From: an uncultured Bacteroidota bacterium
GTDB taxonomy: Bacteria > Bacteroidota > Bacteroidia > Flavobacteriales > Flavobacteriaceae
NCBI GenBank assembly: GCA_902519955.1
Contig: CABYMF010000004.1
Span: 1-63,968 of the forward strand
Reading direction: 5' to 3'
DNA length: 63,968 bases
Part shown: in pieces, positions 43,921-53,549 of the stretch
How positions within the stretch are numbered: the first letter of the stretch is position 1
Layout of the letters: every line of letters starts with the position of its first letter
Position numbers and translations under genes: made by a program
The notes under the pieces: generated by a model
Seen by the model: only the letters and a program-made list of their open reading frames with translations
Told to the model about the DNA's origin: nothing
Databases searched by the model: none

Positions 43921-44952
43921 ATGTTGGAGCAAAAAGATAAAATTGCAATCTGGATGGAGTCAAGCGTTGATGATGATTATGGTAAAATGGGCATTAGTGC
44001 ACTTAGATATCTTGATAATGAAATTTTATGTGTTGTAGATTCAGTCTTTGCAGGTAAAAATATTTCAGGTGTTTCAATAATAAATAAAGATATTCCGATA
44101 GTTAAAAATATTTCAGAGGCAAACTTAATGGGTGCAAATGTACTTTTATTAGGGGTTTTGACTTCAGGAGGACATAGACCTAAGTCATGGGATAATGTTA
44201 TAATAGAAGCCTTGAAATTTGGTATGTCAATTATTAACGGATTACATGACCAAGTCTATCCTGACTTCTCAAAATATTTAATAAAAAAAAGTCAATGGAT
44301 CTGGGATACACGAGTACCTAGTTTTATACCAAAAATTGGCTCTGCTAAAGCAGCTGATTTAAAAAATAAAAGGGTTTTAATGATTGGAACTGATATGGCA
44401 GCAGGGAAAATGACTGTAGGATTAGAATTATTTTCATATTTAAAGGGCAAACAAATTAATAGTGGTTTTGTGGCTACTGGACAAGTCGGAATAACAATAT
44501 CTGGAAATGGAATTCCTTTAGATGCATACAAACTTGATCATGCCTGTGGAGCTGTTGAAACAGCTGTTTTAGAGCAAAAAGAAAAAGAAATTATCATAAT
44601 TGAGGGGCAAGGTTCAATTTTACATCCTGGAAGTTCAGCCACACTACCTTTAATGAGAGGCTCATGCCCAACACATATGATTTTATGTCATATAGCTAGA
44701 AATGATTCGTTAAGGTCAATTAAAGAAATTAAAATTCCAGATTTACAAAAATTTATTAAACTTAACGAAGACCTTGCTTCAGTTATTGGCACTTATTCAA
44801 AACCAAAAGTTATTGGTGTTGCTTTAAACACAACAATGATGACCGACAAAGTGGCTAAGGAATTTATAAAAAAAACTGAAAGAGACACTGGCTTACCTTC
44901 AACAGATATAGTGAGATATGGTGGAGACAAGATTTTTAGTCAATTACTTTAA
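43921..44952 (+). CDS. DUF1611 family protein (DgcN-like)
   Basis: 343 residues with a Rossmann-like N-terminal half and a C-terminal P-loop domain, Walker A G156-TDMAAGKMT, followed by ATGQVGITISGNGIPLDA and IIEGQGSILHPGSSAT. This is DUF1611. In marine Proteobacteria a member, DgcN, N-acetylates D-glutamate for degradation together with the epimerase DgcA. It begins four bases after the epimerase stop, so the pair is co-transcribed. Function here is inferred from that pairing. Confidence 0.82.
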   Translation: MLEQKDKIAIWMESSVDDDYGKMGISALRYLDNEILCVVDSVFAGKNISGVSIINKDIPIVKNISEANLMGANVLLLGVLTSGGHRPKSWDNVIIEALKFGMSIINGLHDQVYPDFSKYLIKKSQWIWDTRVPSFIPKIGSAKAADLKNKRVLMIGTDMAAGKMTVGLELFSYLKGKQINSGFVATGQVGITISGNGIPLDAYKLDHACGAVETAVLEQKEKEIIIIEGQGSILHPGSSATLPLMRGSCPTHMILCHIARNDSLRSIKEIKIPDLQKFIKLNEDLASVIGTYSKPKVIGVALNTTMMTDKVAKEFIKKTERDTGLPSTDIVRYGGDKIFSQLL

Positions 44953-45402
44953 CTATTTACAATGATAATCAGCAGCTCTTGTTGCTATCTGATTATTTGG
45001 CTTAACATTTACTTTATAACCCAACGAGTTTGCCCAACCTTTTGTTGCAGATATTAACTTGTTAGACTTAAAACTCTCATCTGAGTTGTAATCCATATCA
45101 ATTTCAACTTGAATACTAACTTGATTTGTCAGCCACTCAGCAACCTTAATACTGTATTCCGCCTCTAACCAAAGCCTTTTCCATATATCATTAATAGCTG
45201 CACATGAGGACTTGCTTAAAATATAATGAACACCTCTAGTCCCAAGTCTATACGCTATAACACTAGTGTAATTTGTTTTCTTACCCACATTTTGTGAGTC
45301 AGATCCAATATGAATTTTAGCGTGAGGATATTCTTTTAAAATAGAGAGTGTATGGTCCACCGGATCAATATTGTTTCCATTTATATCCTTAAATAATCTC
45401 AT
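44953..45402 (-). CDS. RNase H-like YkuK family protein (DUF458)
   Basis: 149 residues with AKIHIGSDSQNVGKKTNYTSVIAYRLG at the N-terminus and VEIDMDYNSDESFKSNKLISATKGWANSLGY downstream, the acid-rich RNase H-fold blocks of the DUF458/YkuK family. Activity is not established. The stop directly abuts the DUF1611 stop (convergent, no gap). Confidence 0.82.
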   Translation of the reverse strand: MRLFKDINGNNIDPVDHTLSILKEYPHAKIHIGSDSQNVGKKTNYTSVIAYRLGTRGVHYILSKSSCAAINDIWKRLWLEAEYSIKVAEWLTNQVSIQVEIDMDYNSDESFKSNKLISATKGWANSLGYKVNVKPNNQIATRAADYHCK

Positions 45403-45462
45403 GTTCTAAAATAAATATTATTTGTAAATTAGGATATTAAGAAACCCTTAAATTGTCAAATA

Positions 45463-46896
45463 ATGAAAAAAACTCTTGCAATTTTATTATTATCTGTATC
45501 AATTCCAACTATTCAATCACAAAGTATTAATAAATTAAAAAAGGACTTGCTAAGCTCTATAGAACAAAAAACCTCAGATCTAACCTCATTAAGTGACAAA
45601 ATTTGGGCAGCAGCTGAGGTTGCATTTAGAGAAGATAAATCTGCTGAATATTTAATTGATTATGCTGAAGCAAATGGACTAATAATTGAGAAAGGTCTAG
45701 CAGGAATGCCAACTGCATTTACCGCAACCTATGGTGAAGGCAAACCAGTTATTGGGATTATTGGGGAATTTGATGCGCTACCCGGCTTATCTCAAACCAC
45801 GGTCCCATATAAAGATGAATTAATTAAAGGAGGAGCTGGTCATGGCTGTGGTCATAATCTATTTGGAACAGCTAGTTTGGGTGCTGCTATTGCAATAAAA
45901 GAGTTGATTGAAAAAGGTCACCTTTCAGGAACTGTAAAATTTTTTGGAACACCTGCTGAAGAAAAGTTTTTTGGGAAACTATGGATGATAAGAGAGGGTG
46001 TTTTTGATGATGTTGATATTTGTATGGACTGGCATCCAGCAGATAATACTGAGGCTAATGTTCAACCATCTCTTGCACTTGTTGACTTTATGGTTGAATT
46101 TACTGGACAGTCTGCTCACGCTTCAATGGATCCATGGAATGCAAGGGCTGCAAATGATGCTCTAGAGTTATATACATCCGGAATTAACGCATATAGAGAA
46201 CATGTTAAACCTTCGGTTAGGATGCACTATCATATCCAGGATGCAGGACAAGTTGTAAATGTCGTCCCTGACTATTCAAGAATTTGGGTTAGAGTACGAG
46301 ACATTACTAAAGAAGGCTTGCAACCTGTTTATGATCAGGTAAGAAAAATGGCTGAAGGTGCAGCTATAATGGCTAATGTTGAACATAAAGTTTCTTTAAT
46401 TTCAGGTATTCATGATCTTCTTCCAAATAGAGTTGGAGGTGCGGTTATGCAAAAAAACCTGGAGTATCTTGGAGATATTCAGTATTCGCAAGAGGAGATA
46501 GACTTTGCCATAGAAATACAAAGGAATAATGGAAAACCAGAATTAGGTATTGACGGTAAGATTCGTTCATTAAGAGAAACTCTAGAAAGTCCAGGAGGCG
46601 GTTCCACTGATGTGGGAGATGTAAGTTATAATGTTCCAGTAATTAGCTTAGAAGCTACAACAGCACCTAAAGGTGTTCCATGGCATTCATGGTCAGTTGT
46701 TGCTAGTTCTGGTATGTCTATAGGTCATAAAGGTATGCTTCATGCAGCTAAAGCTCTTGGAATGACAATGATTGATATATTTAAAAATAACAAATTACGA
46801 GAGGATATTAAAAAAGAGTTTGATGAAAGAATTGGAGATTATGAGTATGATCCATTTCTAGATCCAGGTCCACCTCCAATAGACTATGTAGATTAA
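45463..46896 (+). CDS. Exported M20-type amidohydrolase (AbgB-like)
   Basis: Zinc peptidase/amidase with an N-terminal signal (ends TIQSQS). Family blocks are GIIGEFDALPGLSQ, GAGHGCGHNLFGTASLGAAIA, GTPAEEKFFGKLWM, MDWHPADN and TGQSAHASMDPWNARAANDA, characteristic of AbgB-like subunits that cut p-aminobenzoyl-glutamate or N-acyl amino acids. 477 residues. The signal peptide implies periplasmic hydrolysis. It overlaps the AGCS symporter convergently by four bases, and import of released amino acids is an attractive but inferred link. Confidence 0.85.
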   Translation: MKKTLAILLLSVSIPTIQSQSINKLKKDLLSSIEQKTSDLTSLSDKIWAAAEVAFREDKSAEYLIDYAEANGLIIEKGLAGMPTAFTATYGEGKPVIGIIGEFDALPGLSQTTVPYKDELIKGGAGHGCGHNLFGTASLGAAIAIKELIEKGHLSGTVKFFGTPAEEKFFGKLWMIREGVFDDVDICMDWHPADNTEANVQPSLALVDFMVEFTGQSAHASMDPWNARAANDALELYTSGINAYREHVKPSVRMHYHIQDAGQVVNVVPDYSRIWVRVRDITKEGLQPVYDQVRKMAEGAAIMANVEHKVSLISGIHDLLPNRVGGAVMQKNLEYLGDIQYSQEEIDFAIEIQRNNGKPELGIDGKIRSLRETLESPGGGSTDVGDVSYNVPVISLEATTAPKGVPWHSWSVVASSGMSIGHKGMLHAAKALGMTMIDIFKNNKLREDIKKEFDERIGDYEYDPFLDPGPPPIDYVD

Positions 46897-48242
46897 ATCC
46901 AAGATCTAGACTTCATCTCTTTTGTTACTAAACCTGATAAATATATTATTGCAATCATATTAGGAATTGCCATTAATGCAAAGGCAATATCAATTAATCC
47001 AATAACAATTTCAACAGTAAGGATTGATGATATAATTATTGCAGCTATATAAATTAAATTATAATATTTCCCATTTTTTGGTGTTGTCAAAAAACCAAAA
47101 CACTTCACGCCGTAATATGAATATGTGAAAAGTGTAGATATTCCAAATATTGAAATCATAATAATCAAAATATAATCGCCAAAACCAAAGAATAACCTTC
47201 TAAATGCCTCTAAAGAAAGAACAATACCATTTAGATCACTTTCAAGATAAGCTCCACTTATAATGATAATTAATCCAGTTATTGTGCATACTAAAATTGT
47301 ATCTAAAATTGGGCCAAGCATACCTACTAGCCCCTCATCTGTTCCACGTGTAGTAGATGACTGACCATGGTAAATAGGAGCTAAACCTACTCCACTCTCA
47401 CTTGAAAAAACAGCTCTACGAATTCCAATTAAAATAAGCCCCCAAAAACCGCCTTGAACCATTGTATTAAAATTAAAAGCCTCACTAAATATTAATAAAA
47501 AAGTTGAAGGAATAACACTTGCATTTGATATTAAAATAAATAATCCTAAAATGAAATAAATGACTACCATGATTGGTACTAATCCTGAGGTTACACGTAC
47601 AATAGACTTAAGCCCTCCAAAGATTACAAAAGAAGTAAAAATTGTAAAGACGACACCTATTATAAGTTTCCAGTTACCATTACCTATATCAAACATAGCA
47701 TTTGGGTTAAGAACATCTATGTATGATTGAGTCAGTTGATTTGCTGTAAATGCAGGAAGGACCCCAACCAACCCTGCAAGGGAAAACCATATAGCTAGAG
47801 TTTTACCCCATCTTTTTATTCCTAATGCCATAAAATACATAGGACCACCTAAATAGTCTCCATTTTCATCTTTTTCTCTTAAGGTAACAGCTAATGAGCA
47901 GGAAAAAAATTTAATTGTAGCACCAATAAGTGCAGTAACCCACATCCAAACAAGGACACCAGGACCACCTTGGTGAATTGCAATAGAAACACCTGAAATA
48001 TTTCCAAGACCAACAGTTGCAGCAAGAACAGCTGATAATGCCTGAAATCTTGAAATACCAATTTTTGAATTTTCATTTTTTAAAAGCAGTTTGAAACCAT
48101 GATTAATTTTTATTAAAGGGCTTGCCCTAGAAATAAATGTTAAATAAATTCCGCCTCCAATTATTAGGACAAGCATTAACCAATTTAATGGAACAATAAC
48201 CTGATTTATATAGTCCTCAATAATCTCAAATGATTCAAGCAT
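46893..48242 (-). CDS. Alanine/glycine:cation symporter (AGCS family)
   Basis: 449-residue multi-pass protein (about 10-11 helices) driving Na+-coupled amino acid uptake. Family signatures are GNISGVSIAIHQGGPGVLVWMWVTALIGATIKF and AVFSSESGVGLAPIYHGQSS. Substrate range (alanine, glycine, possibly D-alanine) cannot be read further. Near the epimerase/DUF1611/amidohydrolase genes it suits scavenging of wall- or protein-derived amino acids. Confidence 0.92.
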   Translation of the reverse strand: MLESFEIIEDYINQVIVPLNWLMLVLIIGGGIYLTFISRASPLIKINHGFKLLLKNENSKIGISRFQALSAVLAATVGLGNISGVSIAIHQGGPGVLVWMWVTALIGATIKFFSCSLAVTLREKDENGDYLGGPMYFMALGIKRWGKTLAIWFSLAGLVGVLPAFTANQLTQSYIDVLNPNAMFDIGNGNWKLIIGVVFTIFTSFVIFGGLKSIVRVTSGLVPIMVVIYFILGLFILISNASVIPSTFLLIFSEAFNFNTMVQGGFWGLILIGIRRAVFSSESGVGLAPIYHGQSSTTRGTDEGLVGMLGPILDTILVCTITGLIIIISGAYLESDLNGIVLSLEAFRRLFFGFGDYILIIMISIFGISTLFTYSYYGVKCFGFLTTPKNGKYYNLIYIAAIIISSILTVEIVIGLIDIAFALMAIPNMIAIIYLSGLVTKEMKSRSWI

Positions 48243-48310
48243 ATTGTAAATTAATCATTAAATTTTGAAATGAATACTTTCTTTTTTAAATTATATTAAA
48301 ATAAAAAATT

Positions 48311-49441
48311 ATGCAATCTAGACGCCAATGGTTCAAGTCTTCAATAGGTTTGGGTGGGTTAATGATAACACCATCAATTTTGACTGCTGAAGAAATTAAA
48401 AAATATAACCCAAGACCTTTATCCAAAATAGTTAAGCTAAGCTCAAATGAAAATCCATACGGTCCATCAGAGAGAGTAAGAAATGCAATTATTAAGTCAT
48501 TTGACGATGCATGTCGATACCCTTATGAATACATTTTAGAGCTACAGAACATATTAGCAAAGAAACATAATGTTAACCCTGAAAGTATTGTAATAACTGG
48601 AGGTTCAAATGAAGCATTAAGGGTTACTGGTTTGGCAGTCGCAGATCAAGGGGGAGATATAGTGGCTGGACAACCAACATATCTTGCTTTAATGAATTAT
48701 GCAGAAGCATGGGGTGGAAAGATAAATTGGGTTTCAGTTGATTCAAATAAAGGATATGATTTGGTTGAAATAGAAAAAAAAATAAATGAAAAAACTAAAA
48801 TGGTTTTTATTGCAAATCCAAATAATCCTACTGGAACATTGCTAGAAAAATCATCACTAAGTAAATTCTGTGAAAGAGTCTCTGAAAAAACTTTGGTATT
48901 CTGTGATGAGGCTTACTACGATTATATTAATGAGCCTGACTACCCTTCAATGGATTACTTGGTAAGACAAGATAAAGATATAATTATCTCCAGAACATTT
49001 TCGAAAGTTTATGGAATGGCTGGACTAAGAATTGGTTATTTGGTTTTAAAACCAGAATTAGCAGATAAACTATTTGGAGAGTACTCTCCATATGGTAGAA
49101 AAAAAATAATGGCTCAGACAAATGTCCTTGCAGTTGCTGCTGCAATTGAGGCATTAAAGGATAATGATTTTTATGCTTTTTCATTAAAAAAAGCTAATGA
49201 GGAAAAAGACAAGATATATAAACTATTAGATTATTTGGATCTAAAATATGTTGAGTCGAGTACTAACTTTGTATTTTTCGAATCTAAAAAACATATTGAT
49301 GCTCTATCAAAACAAATGATAGATAAAGGAGTTCTTGTAGGACGGCCATTTCCGCCTTTCTATGATTGGTGTAGAATTAGCACTGGAACAAGTCAGGAGG
49401 TTGACATATTTATCAATGCTATGTTAGAATTATATTCTTAA
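48311..49441 (+). CDS. Tat-exported PLP-dependent aminotransferase (HisC-like)
   Basis: Fold-type I aminotransferase of the histidinol-phosphate group: KLSSNENPYGPSERV, VITGGSNEALRVTG, ANPNNPTGTLLE, CDEAYYDY, and the PLP lysine K232 in SRTFSKVYGMAGLRIGY. The N-terminus is unusual: MQSRRQWFKSSIGLGGLMITPSI has twin arginines (R4 R5), a hydrophobic stretch and a small-residue end, a Tat signal for a folded, cofactor-loaded enzyme. 376 residues. TatA is encoded at 12752. Substrate unknown. Confidence 0.85.
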   Translation: MQSRRQWFKSSIGLGGLMITPSILTAEEIKKYNPRPLSKIVKLSSNENPYGPSERVRNAIIKSFDDACRYPYEYILELQNILAKKHNVNPESIVITGGSNEALRVTGLAVADQGGDIVAGQPTYLALMNYAEAWGGKINWVSVDSNKGYDLVEIEKKINEKTKMVFIANPNNPTGTLLEKSSLSKFCERVSEKTLVFCDEAYYDYINEPDYPSMDYLVRQDKDIIISRTFSKVYGMAGLRIGYLVLKPELADKLFGEYSPYGRKKIMAQTNVLAVAAAIEALKDNDFYAFSLKKANEEKDKIYKLLDYLDLKYVESSTNFVFFESKKHIDALSKQMIDKGVLVGRPFPPFYDWCRISTGTSQEVDIFINAMLELYS

Positions 49442-49454
49442 TAAATATGTTTTT

Positions 49455-51083
49455 TTAATTTTTAGAATTTAAATCTTTTGAAATTGCCGATAGTATATTT
49501 GAGTAATTTTTGTTCTCCGGATACCTTTTTAATAAATCTTTTACGAGGATAAGAGCTTTATTACTTTGATTTGTGAAAATATAGTTTCTTAACATTAGTT
49601 CATTTGTCATTAAATCTAATTTATTTATTTCTAGAGAGTAATCTAAAAGCCTTATCGATTCATAATAGTTACCTTCATTAAAGTAATAACGAGACAAATA
49701 AGTTGATATTGGGACTACATTTGAAGATAGATTAGGTATTTTATAATTTATTTTTTTAACCTCATTTAAACTCATTGAAAATTTGTTATTCTTATAATCG
49801 TCCATTAAAACACCTTGAAATTTTAAGGATTGATATTCATAATTGGATATAACTATTGAGGGAATTAGCAAAACAATCAAAACTGGTAAAATATTTGATT
49901 TTTTACTCTCAAAATTTTTGTTATTTAATATGAATGCACAACAAATAATAAAAGGAATATACTCTTGAGTTCTATGGATAGGAAAATTGATAAGGCTATT
50001 TGTAGTAAATATAATTAGAGCTATTGTTAAGGGAATGAAAACTTTTTTCTCTCTGTTTTCAAGGATATTTTTAAATAATTTTCCAAAAAATGTTAGGTAA
50101 ATTAATAACCCTATTAGACCACTCTCCATTAAAATCTGAAGAAAGTCATTATGAGTATAATATGGTACTAAAACTGAATTGCTTTTATAGCTATTATTAA
50201 TAGATTTATACTTCCAAGATCCAAGACCATTTCCATTTATGGGTTTTTCACTAAATAAACTCAATGCTGAAGTATAAAAACTTAGCCTTTGATTTATTGA
50301 CTCATCACCGGATAAATTTTCAAAAGTATAATCTTTTTCAATCTTATTTTGAAAATCATTATTATCAAAGTATAAAAAAAATAAACAAGAAATTAATATG
50401 GGAAAAACCATCTTTTTTCTTGAAGATTTTATTAAAATAAAATACAAAAAATAAATTACAAGAGCAGAAATTATTCCTAGTCTACTTTGAAGTATTATTA
50501 TTGAGAATAAAGTTATTATCTCAAGAACTTTTAATATTAACTTTTTATTAAAGGATTGTGAATGATCTATTATATAAATTAAAAAAATCAATTTAAACAC
50601 CAGTGAAGAGCTACTGATATTTCTATTTTGAGATATTCCAGTAAAAGAATCTTTAAAAGAAAAAAAATCAATGAGTGTGTATATGCTTTCAAATAAAAGA
50701 GAACCTGTAAAAATTAAGCATATGAATAAAAAGGGATCACTAATTTTTATGATTGCTAAATAACAAGCATAGAAAACAGACACAATTATTATTAATTTAT
50801 AAAGTGTTATTAAACTTTCATTAATATTATCAGATGTTAAACAATTAAAAAAAAGATAAACACCAGATAGAATAACAATTGTAGAATTTTTAAAATTTAT
50901 TTTATTTTGACTAATAAAATTCTCATAAAAAAGAAAAAAAATCGTAACAAATCCAATAGAAATCCATCTGATAGGGTTATTATCGATTGCACCAAATCCA
51001 GGAAGTAATGTGCAAAGGGAAATAACGATTAAATATATTTTATTTACTGAGTAGTTACCATCAAGTTTAAATGTTTCAAGCAT
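49455..51083 (-). CDS. O-antigen ligase/polymerase family protein with TPR tail
   Basis: 542 residues with about 11 membrane helices and the Wzy/WaaL periplasmic region NGNGLGSWKYKSINNSYKSN followed by TYTHNDFLQILMESGLIGLLIYL-like residues (YYTHNDFLQILMESG), the H-N-x-x-L/F motif of the family. The last ~110 residues are soluble TPR-like helices (RYYFNEGNYYESIRLLDYSLEI). It probably joins or polymerises surface glycans or glycosylates proteins. It shares one base with the start region of the preceding gene's stop. Confidence 0.82.
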   Translation of the reverse strand: MLETFKLDGNYSVNKIYLIVISLCTLLPGFGAIDNNPIRWISIGFVTIFFLFYENFISQNKINFKNSTIVILSGVYLFFNCLTSDNINESLITLYKLIIIVSVFYACYLAIIKISDPFLFICLIFTGSLLFESIYTLIDFFSFKDSFTGISQNRNISSSSLVFKLIFLIYIIDHSQSFNKKLILKVLEIITLFSIIILQSRLGIISALVIYFLYFILIKSSRKKMVFPILISCLFFLYFDNNDFQNKIEKDYTFENLSGDESINQRLSFYTSALSLFSEKPINGNGLGSWKYKSINNSYKSNSVLVPYYTHNDFLQILMESGLIGLLIYLTFFGKLFKNILENREKKVFIPLTIALIIFTTNSLINFPIHRTQEYIPFIICCAFILNNKNFESKKSNILPVLIVLLIPSIVISNYEYQSLKFQGVLMDDYKNNKFSMSLNEVKKINYKIPNLSSNVVPISTYLSRYYFNEGNYYESIRLLDYSLEINKLDLMTNELMLRNYIFTNQSNKALILVKDLLKRYPENKNYSNILSAISKDLNSKN

Positions 51084-51775
51084 TACTCTTTATATATTAT
51101 GTATGTTGCTTTAACCCCAGTTGCGAGGTTCCATCTATTTGTTCCAACTAATTTACCTTGATCATCATAAACAATAATTTCTGCTGTGTTTGGCCCTGAA
51201 CTTCCTTGGTTTAAAGCAACAAAATCAACAACATTAAAACCGCTTTTAAGGTCCAGTTTAAATCCTTTTGCTTTCTCTGTTAATAATATTGCAGGCATTA
51301 CAACATTTTCATTTACTTCGACCTTTATTAAATCTCCATCAGGATATTCATGGTCTCTTAGTATAATATTTACATACTCACCATCATTTCTAATCTCTCC
51401 AAGGAATTGATCTACTTTAAACTTATTAATATTTTTATTAGATTCATTATTCTTTCTATTTAGTTTTGAACGATATAGATCATTTGAGTTAATGAATTTT
51501 TCAGGTTTCTTTTGTTTTACACCTGCATCTGGAAAAAAATTCTTTTTGTTTTTATTTTCTAGTTTTTTTAAAAATGGATTCTCTTTTTCTTTGATATTCA
51601 GAAGTGATTTTTTAGACTCAGAACTTGAAGAAAAAAGGGAAGATCCAGATGAGTTGTTTGAATTTTCTTGAGAATAACTAATTCCTACAATCAACATTGA
51701 AAGCACTAAAAAAACTATATATTTATTATATTGAATCAACTCTAATAATTTTACACTAAGATAACCCTTTAACAT
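51083..51775 (-). CDS. Secreted protein of unknown function
   Basis: Not recognised. From ATG 51775 it has a long N-terminal segment ending in a signal-like core (IVFLVLSMLIVGISYSQ); a TTG at 51739 would give a more standard signal peptide. About 90 Ser/Lys/Asn-rich low-complexity residues follow, then a compact C-terminal domain (FLGEIRNDGEYVNIILRDHE to the end) that looks beta-rich. The open frame reaches 52003 but that part is antisense to the symporter. The ATG overlaps the divergent symporter ATG. It precedes the O-antigen ligase with a one-base overlap. Confidence 0.65.
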   Translation of the reverse strand: MLKGYLSVKLLELIQYNKYIVFLVLSMLIVGISYSQENSNNSSGSSLFSSSSESKKSLLNIKEKENPFLKKLENKNKKNFFPDAGVKQKKPEKFINSNDLYRSKLNRKNNESNKNINKFKVDQFLGEIRNDGEYVNIILRDHEYPDGDLIKVEVNENVVMPAILLTEKAKGFKLDLKSGFNVVDFVALNQGSSGPNTAEIIVYDDQGKLVGTNRWNLATGVKATYIIYKE

Positions 51776-53549
51776 GCAATTAGAAAACATAGATTGGCTT
51801 ATAATATCATTGTTCTTTATAATAACATTAATAATTGGGGTTCTTGTTTCTAAAAAATCTGGAAAAGATGTTACAGAGTTTTTCCTTTCTGGTAGAAAGA
51901 TGCCGTGGTGGTTGCTTGGTATATCAATGGTGGCCACAACATTTTCCGCTGATACACCAAACCTAGTAACAGATATTGTTAGAACTAATGGTGTTGCTGG
52001 CAATTGGGTGTGGTGGGCCTTTCTGCTTACAGGAATGTTAACAGTTTTTGTTTATGCCAAGCTTTGGAGAAGATCCAAAGTATTAACTGACTTAGAATTT
52101 TATGAACTTAGATATAGCGGGAAAGGAGCTGCTTTTTTAAGAGGGTTTCGAGCATTTTACCTGGGTGCAGTTTTCAATATACTTATTATGGCAAGTGTAT
52201 GTCTTGCTGGAATTAAAATAGGTGGAGCGTTATTGGGCTTAAGCCCAGTTGAAACACTTCTTATTTCATGTGCAATTACAGTACTCTATAGTTCAATAGG
52301 TGGTCTAAGAGGAATTATAATAACAGATTTTTTTCAATTTATTTTGGCAATGATTGCTACTTTTTGGGCAGCTTATGAGATTATTTCTCTTCCTCAGATT
52401 CAGGGATTGACCAATCTTCTCAATCACCCTAATGTAGTTCCAAAGCTTAGTTTAATTCCGGATATAGCAGACACAGATTTATTTGTTGCTGTATTTATAA
52501 TCCCACTTGCAGTTCAGTGGTGGGCTGTTTGGTATCCTGGAGCAGAACCGGGAGGTGGCGGATATGTTGCTCAAAGAATGTTATCTGCTAAAGATGAAAA
52601 AAATGCAATTTGGGCTACTCTGCTTTTTAATTTTATGCACTATGCTGTAAGACCATGGCCTTGGATCTTAATTGCACTAGCATCTATTGTTGTATTTCCT
52701 GACTTAGAATCTCTTCAGCTAGCTTTTCCAAATACTATAGTTGGAAATGATCTTGCATATCCAGCTATGATCTCTTTTTTACCATCAGGATTATTAGGCC
52801 TTCTGGTTGCATCATTAATAGCAGCTTTTATGTCAACAATATCAACCCATTTAAACTGGGGTTCGTCATATTTAGTACATGATTTTTACAGAAGGTTTTT
52901 TGTTACTGATAAATCAGAGAAACATTATGTATTAATGGGAAGAGTATTCACTGTATTGTTGATGATTATATCTGCATTCTTTGCCCTTTATTTGAATAAC
53001 TCACTTCAAGCATTTGGAATAATTCTTCAAATTGGTGCTGGGACAGGTTTAATATTTATTCTGAGATGGTTCTGGTACAGAATAAACGTATATAGTGAAT
53101 TATCAGCAATGATAGTATCCTTTTTGGTTGCTTTAGCTTTTGAATTTATAATACCTAATAATTTTTCAGTTGAGGAAAAACTTATTATTGGTGTAACAAT
53201 AACAACCATTTCATGGTTAATTATAACAATGATTACACCTCCATCAAGTATGGATACTCTGCAAAATTTTTATAAAAAAATTCAACCTGGTGGTCCTGGA
53301 TGGAAAAAGATAGTCAAAGAATCAGAGGAGAATGGTATAATTATTACTGGTAAAAAAGAAAAATGGGATGTTCCGAGTGGAATATTATGTATGGTTTTTG
53401 GAAGTATATCTGTTTATAGCATTCTTTTTGGGATAGGTTATATTTTATATTCAAAAATCACATTAGGCCTAGTATTTATATTAATATCTGCTTTTTCAGT
53501 TGTCATTCTTATGAAATTCTGGAAACGACTCTCTACAGAAGATAATTAA
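51774..53549 (+). CDS. Sodium:solute symporter (SSS family)
   Basis: 591 residues with about 14 membrane helices, starting SKKSGKDVTEFFLSGRKMPWWLLGISMVATTFSADTPN, the N-terminal SSS/SGLT signature. Other blocks are YSSIGGLRGIIITDFFQF and LIAAFMSTISTHLNWGSSYLVHDFYRRF (Na+ site region). Bacteroidota members often move sugars or related solutes; the substrate is not predictable. Converges with the nucleoside transporter by four bases. Confidence 0.92.
   Translation: MQLENIDWLIISLFFIITLIIGVLVSKKSGKDVTEFFLSGRKMPWWLLGISMVATTFSADTPNLVTDIVRTNGVAGNWVWWAFLLTGMLTVFVYAKLWRRSKVLTDLEFYELRYSGKGAAFLRGFRAFYLGAVFNILIMASVCLAGIKIGGALLGLSPVETLLISCAITVLYSSIGGLRGIIITDFFQFILAMIATFWAAYEIISLPQIQGLTNLLNHPNVVPKLSLIPDIADTDLFVAVFIIPLAVQWWAVWYPGAEPGGGGYVAQRMLSAKDEKNAIWATLLFNFMHYAVRPWPWILIALASIVVFPDLESLQLAFPNTIVGNDLAYPAMISFLPSGLLGLLVASLIAAFMSTISTHLNWGSSYLVHDFYRRFFVTDKSEKHYVLMGRVFTVLLMIISAFFALYLNNSLQAFGIILQIGAGTGLIFILRWFWYRINVYSELSAMIVSFLVALAFEFIIPNNFSVEEKLIIGVTITTISWLIITMITPPSSMDTLQNFYKKIQPGGPGWKKIVKESEENGIIITGKKEKWDVPSGILCMVFGSISVYSILFGIGYILYSKITLGLVFILISAFSVVILMKFWKRLSTEDN

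Noticed and set aside
47350-47365. Third parS-like site, TGTTCCACGTGTAGTA, in the AGCS symporter gene
   Set aside because: Only the left half matches; the right half differs at several positions and the bases are coding, so chance is more likely.
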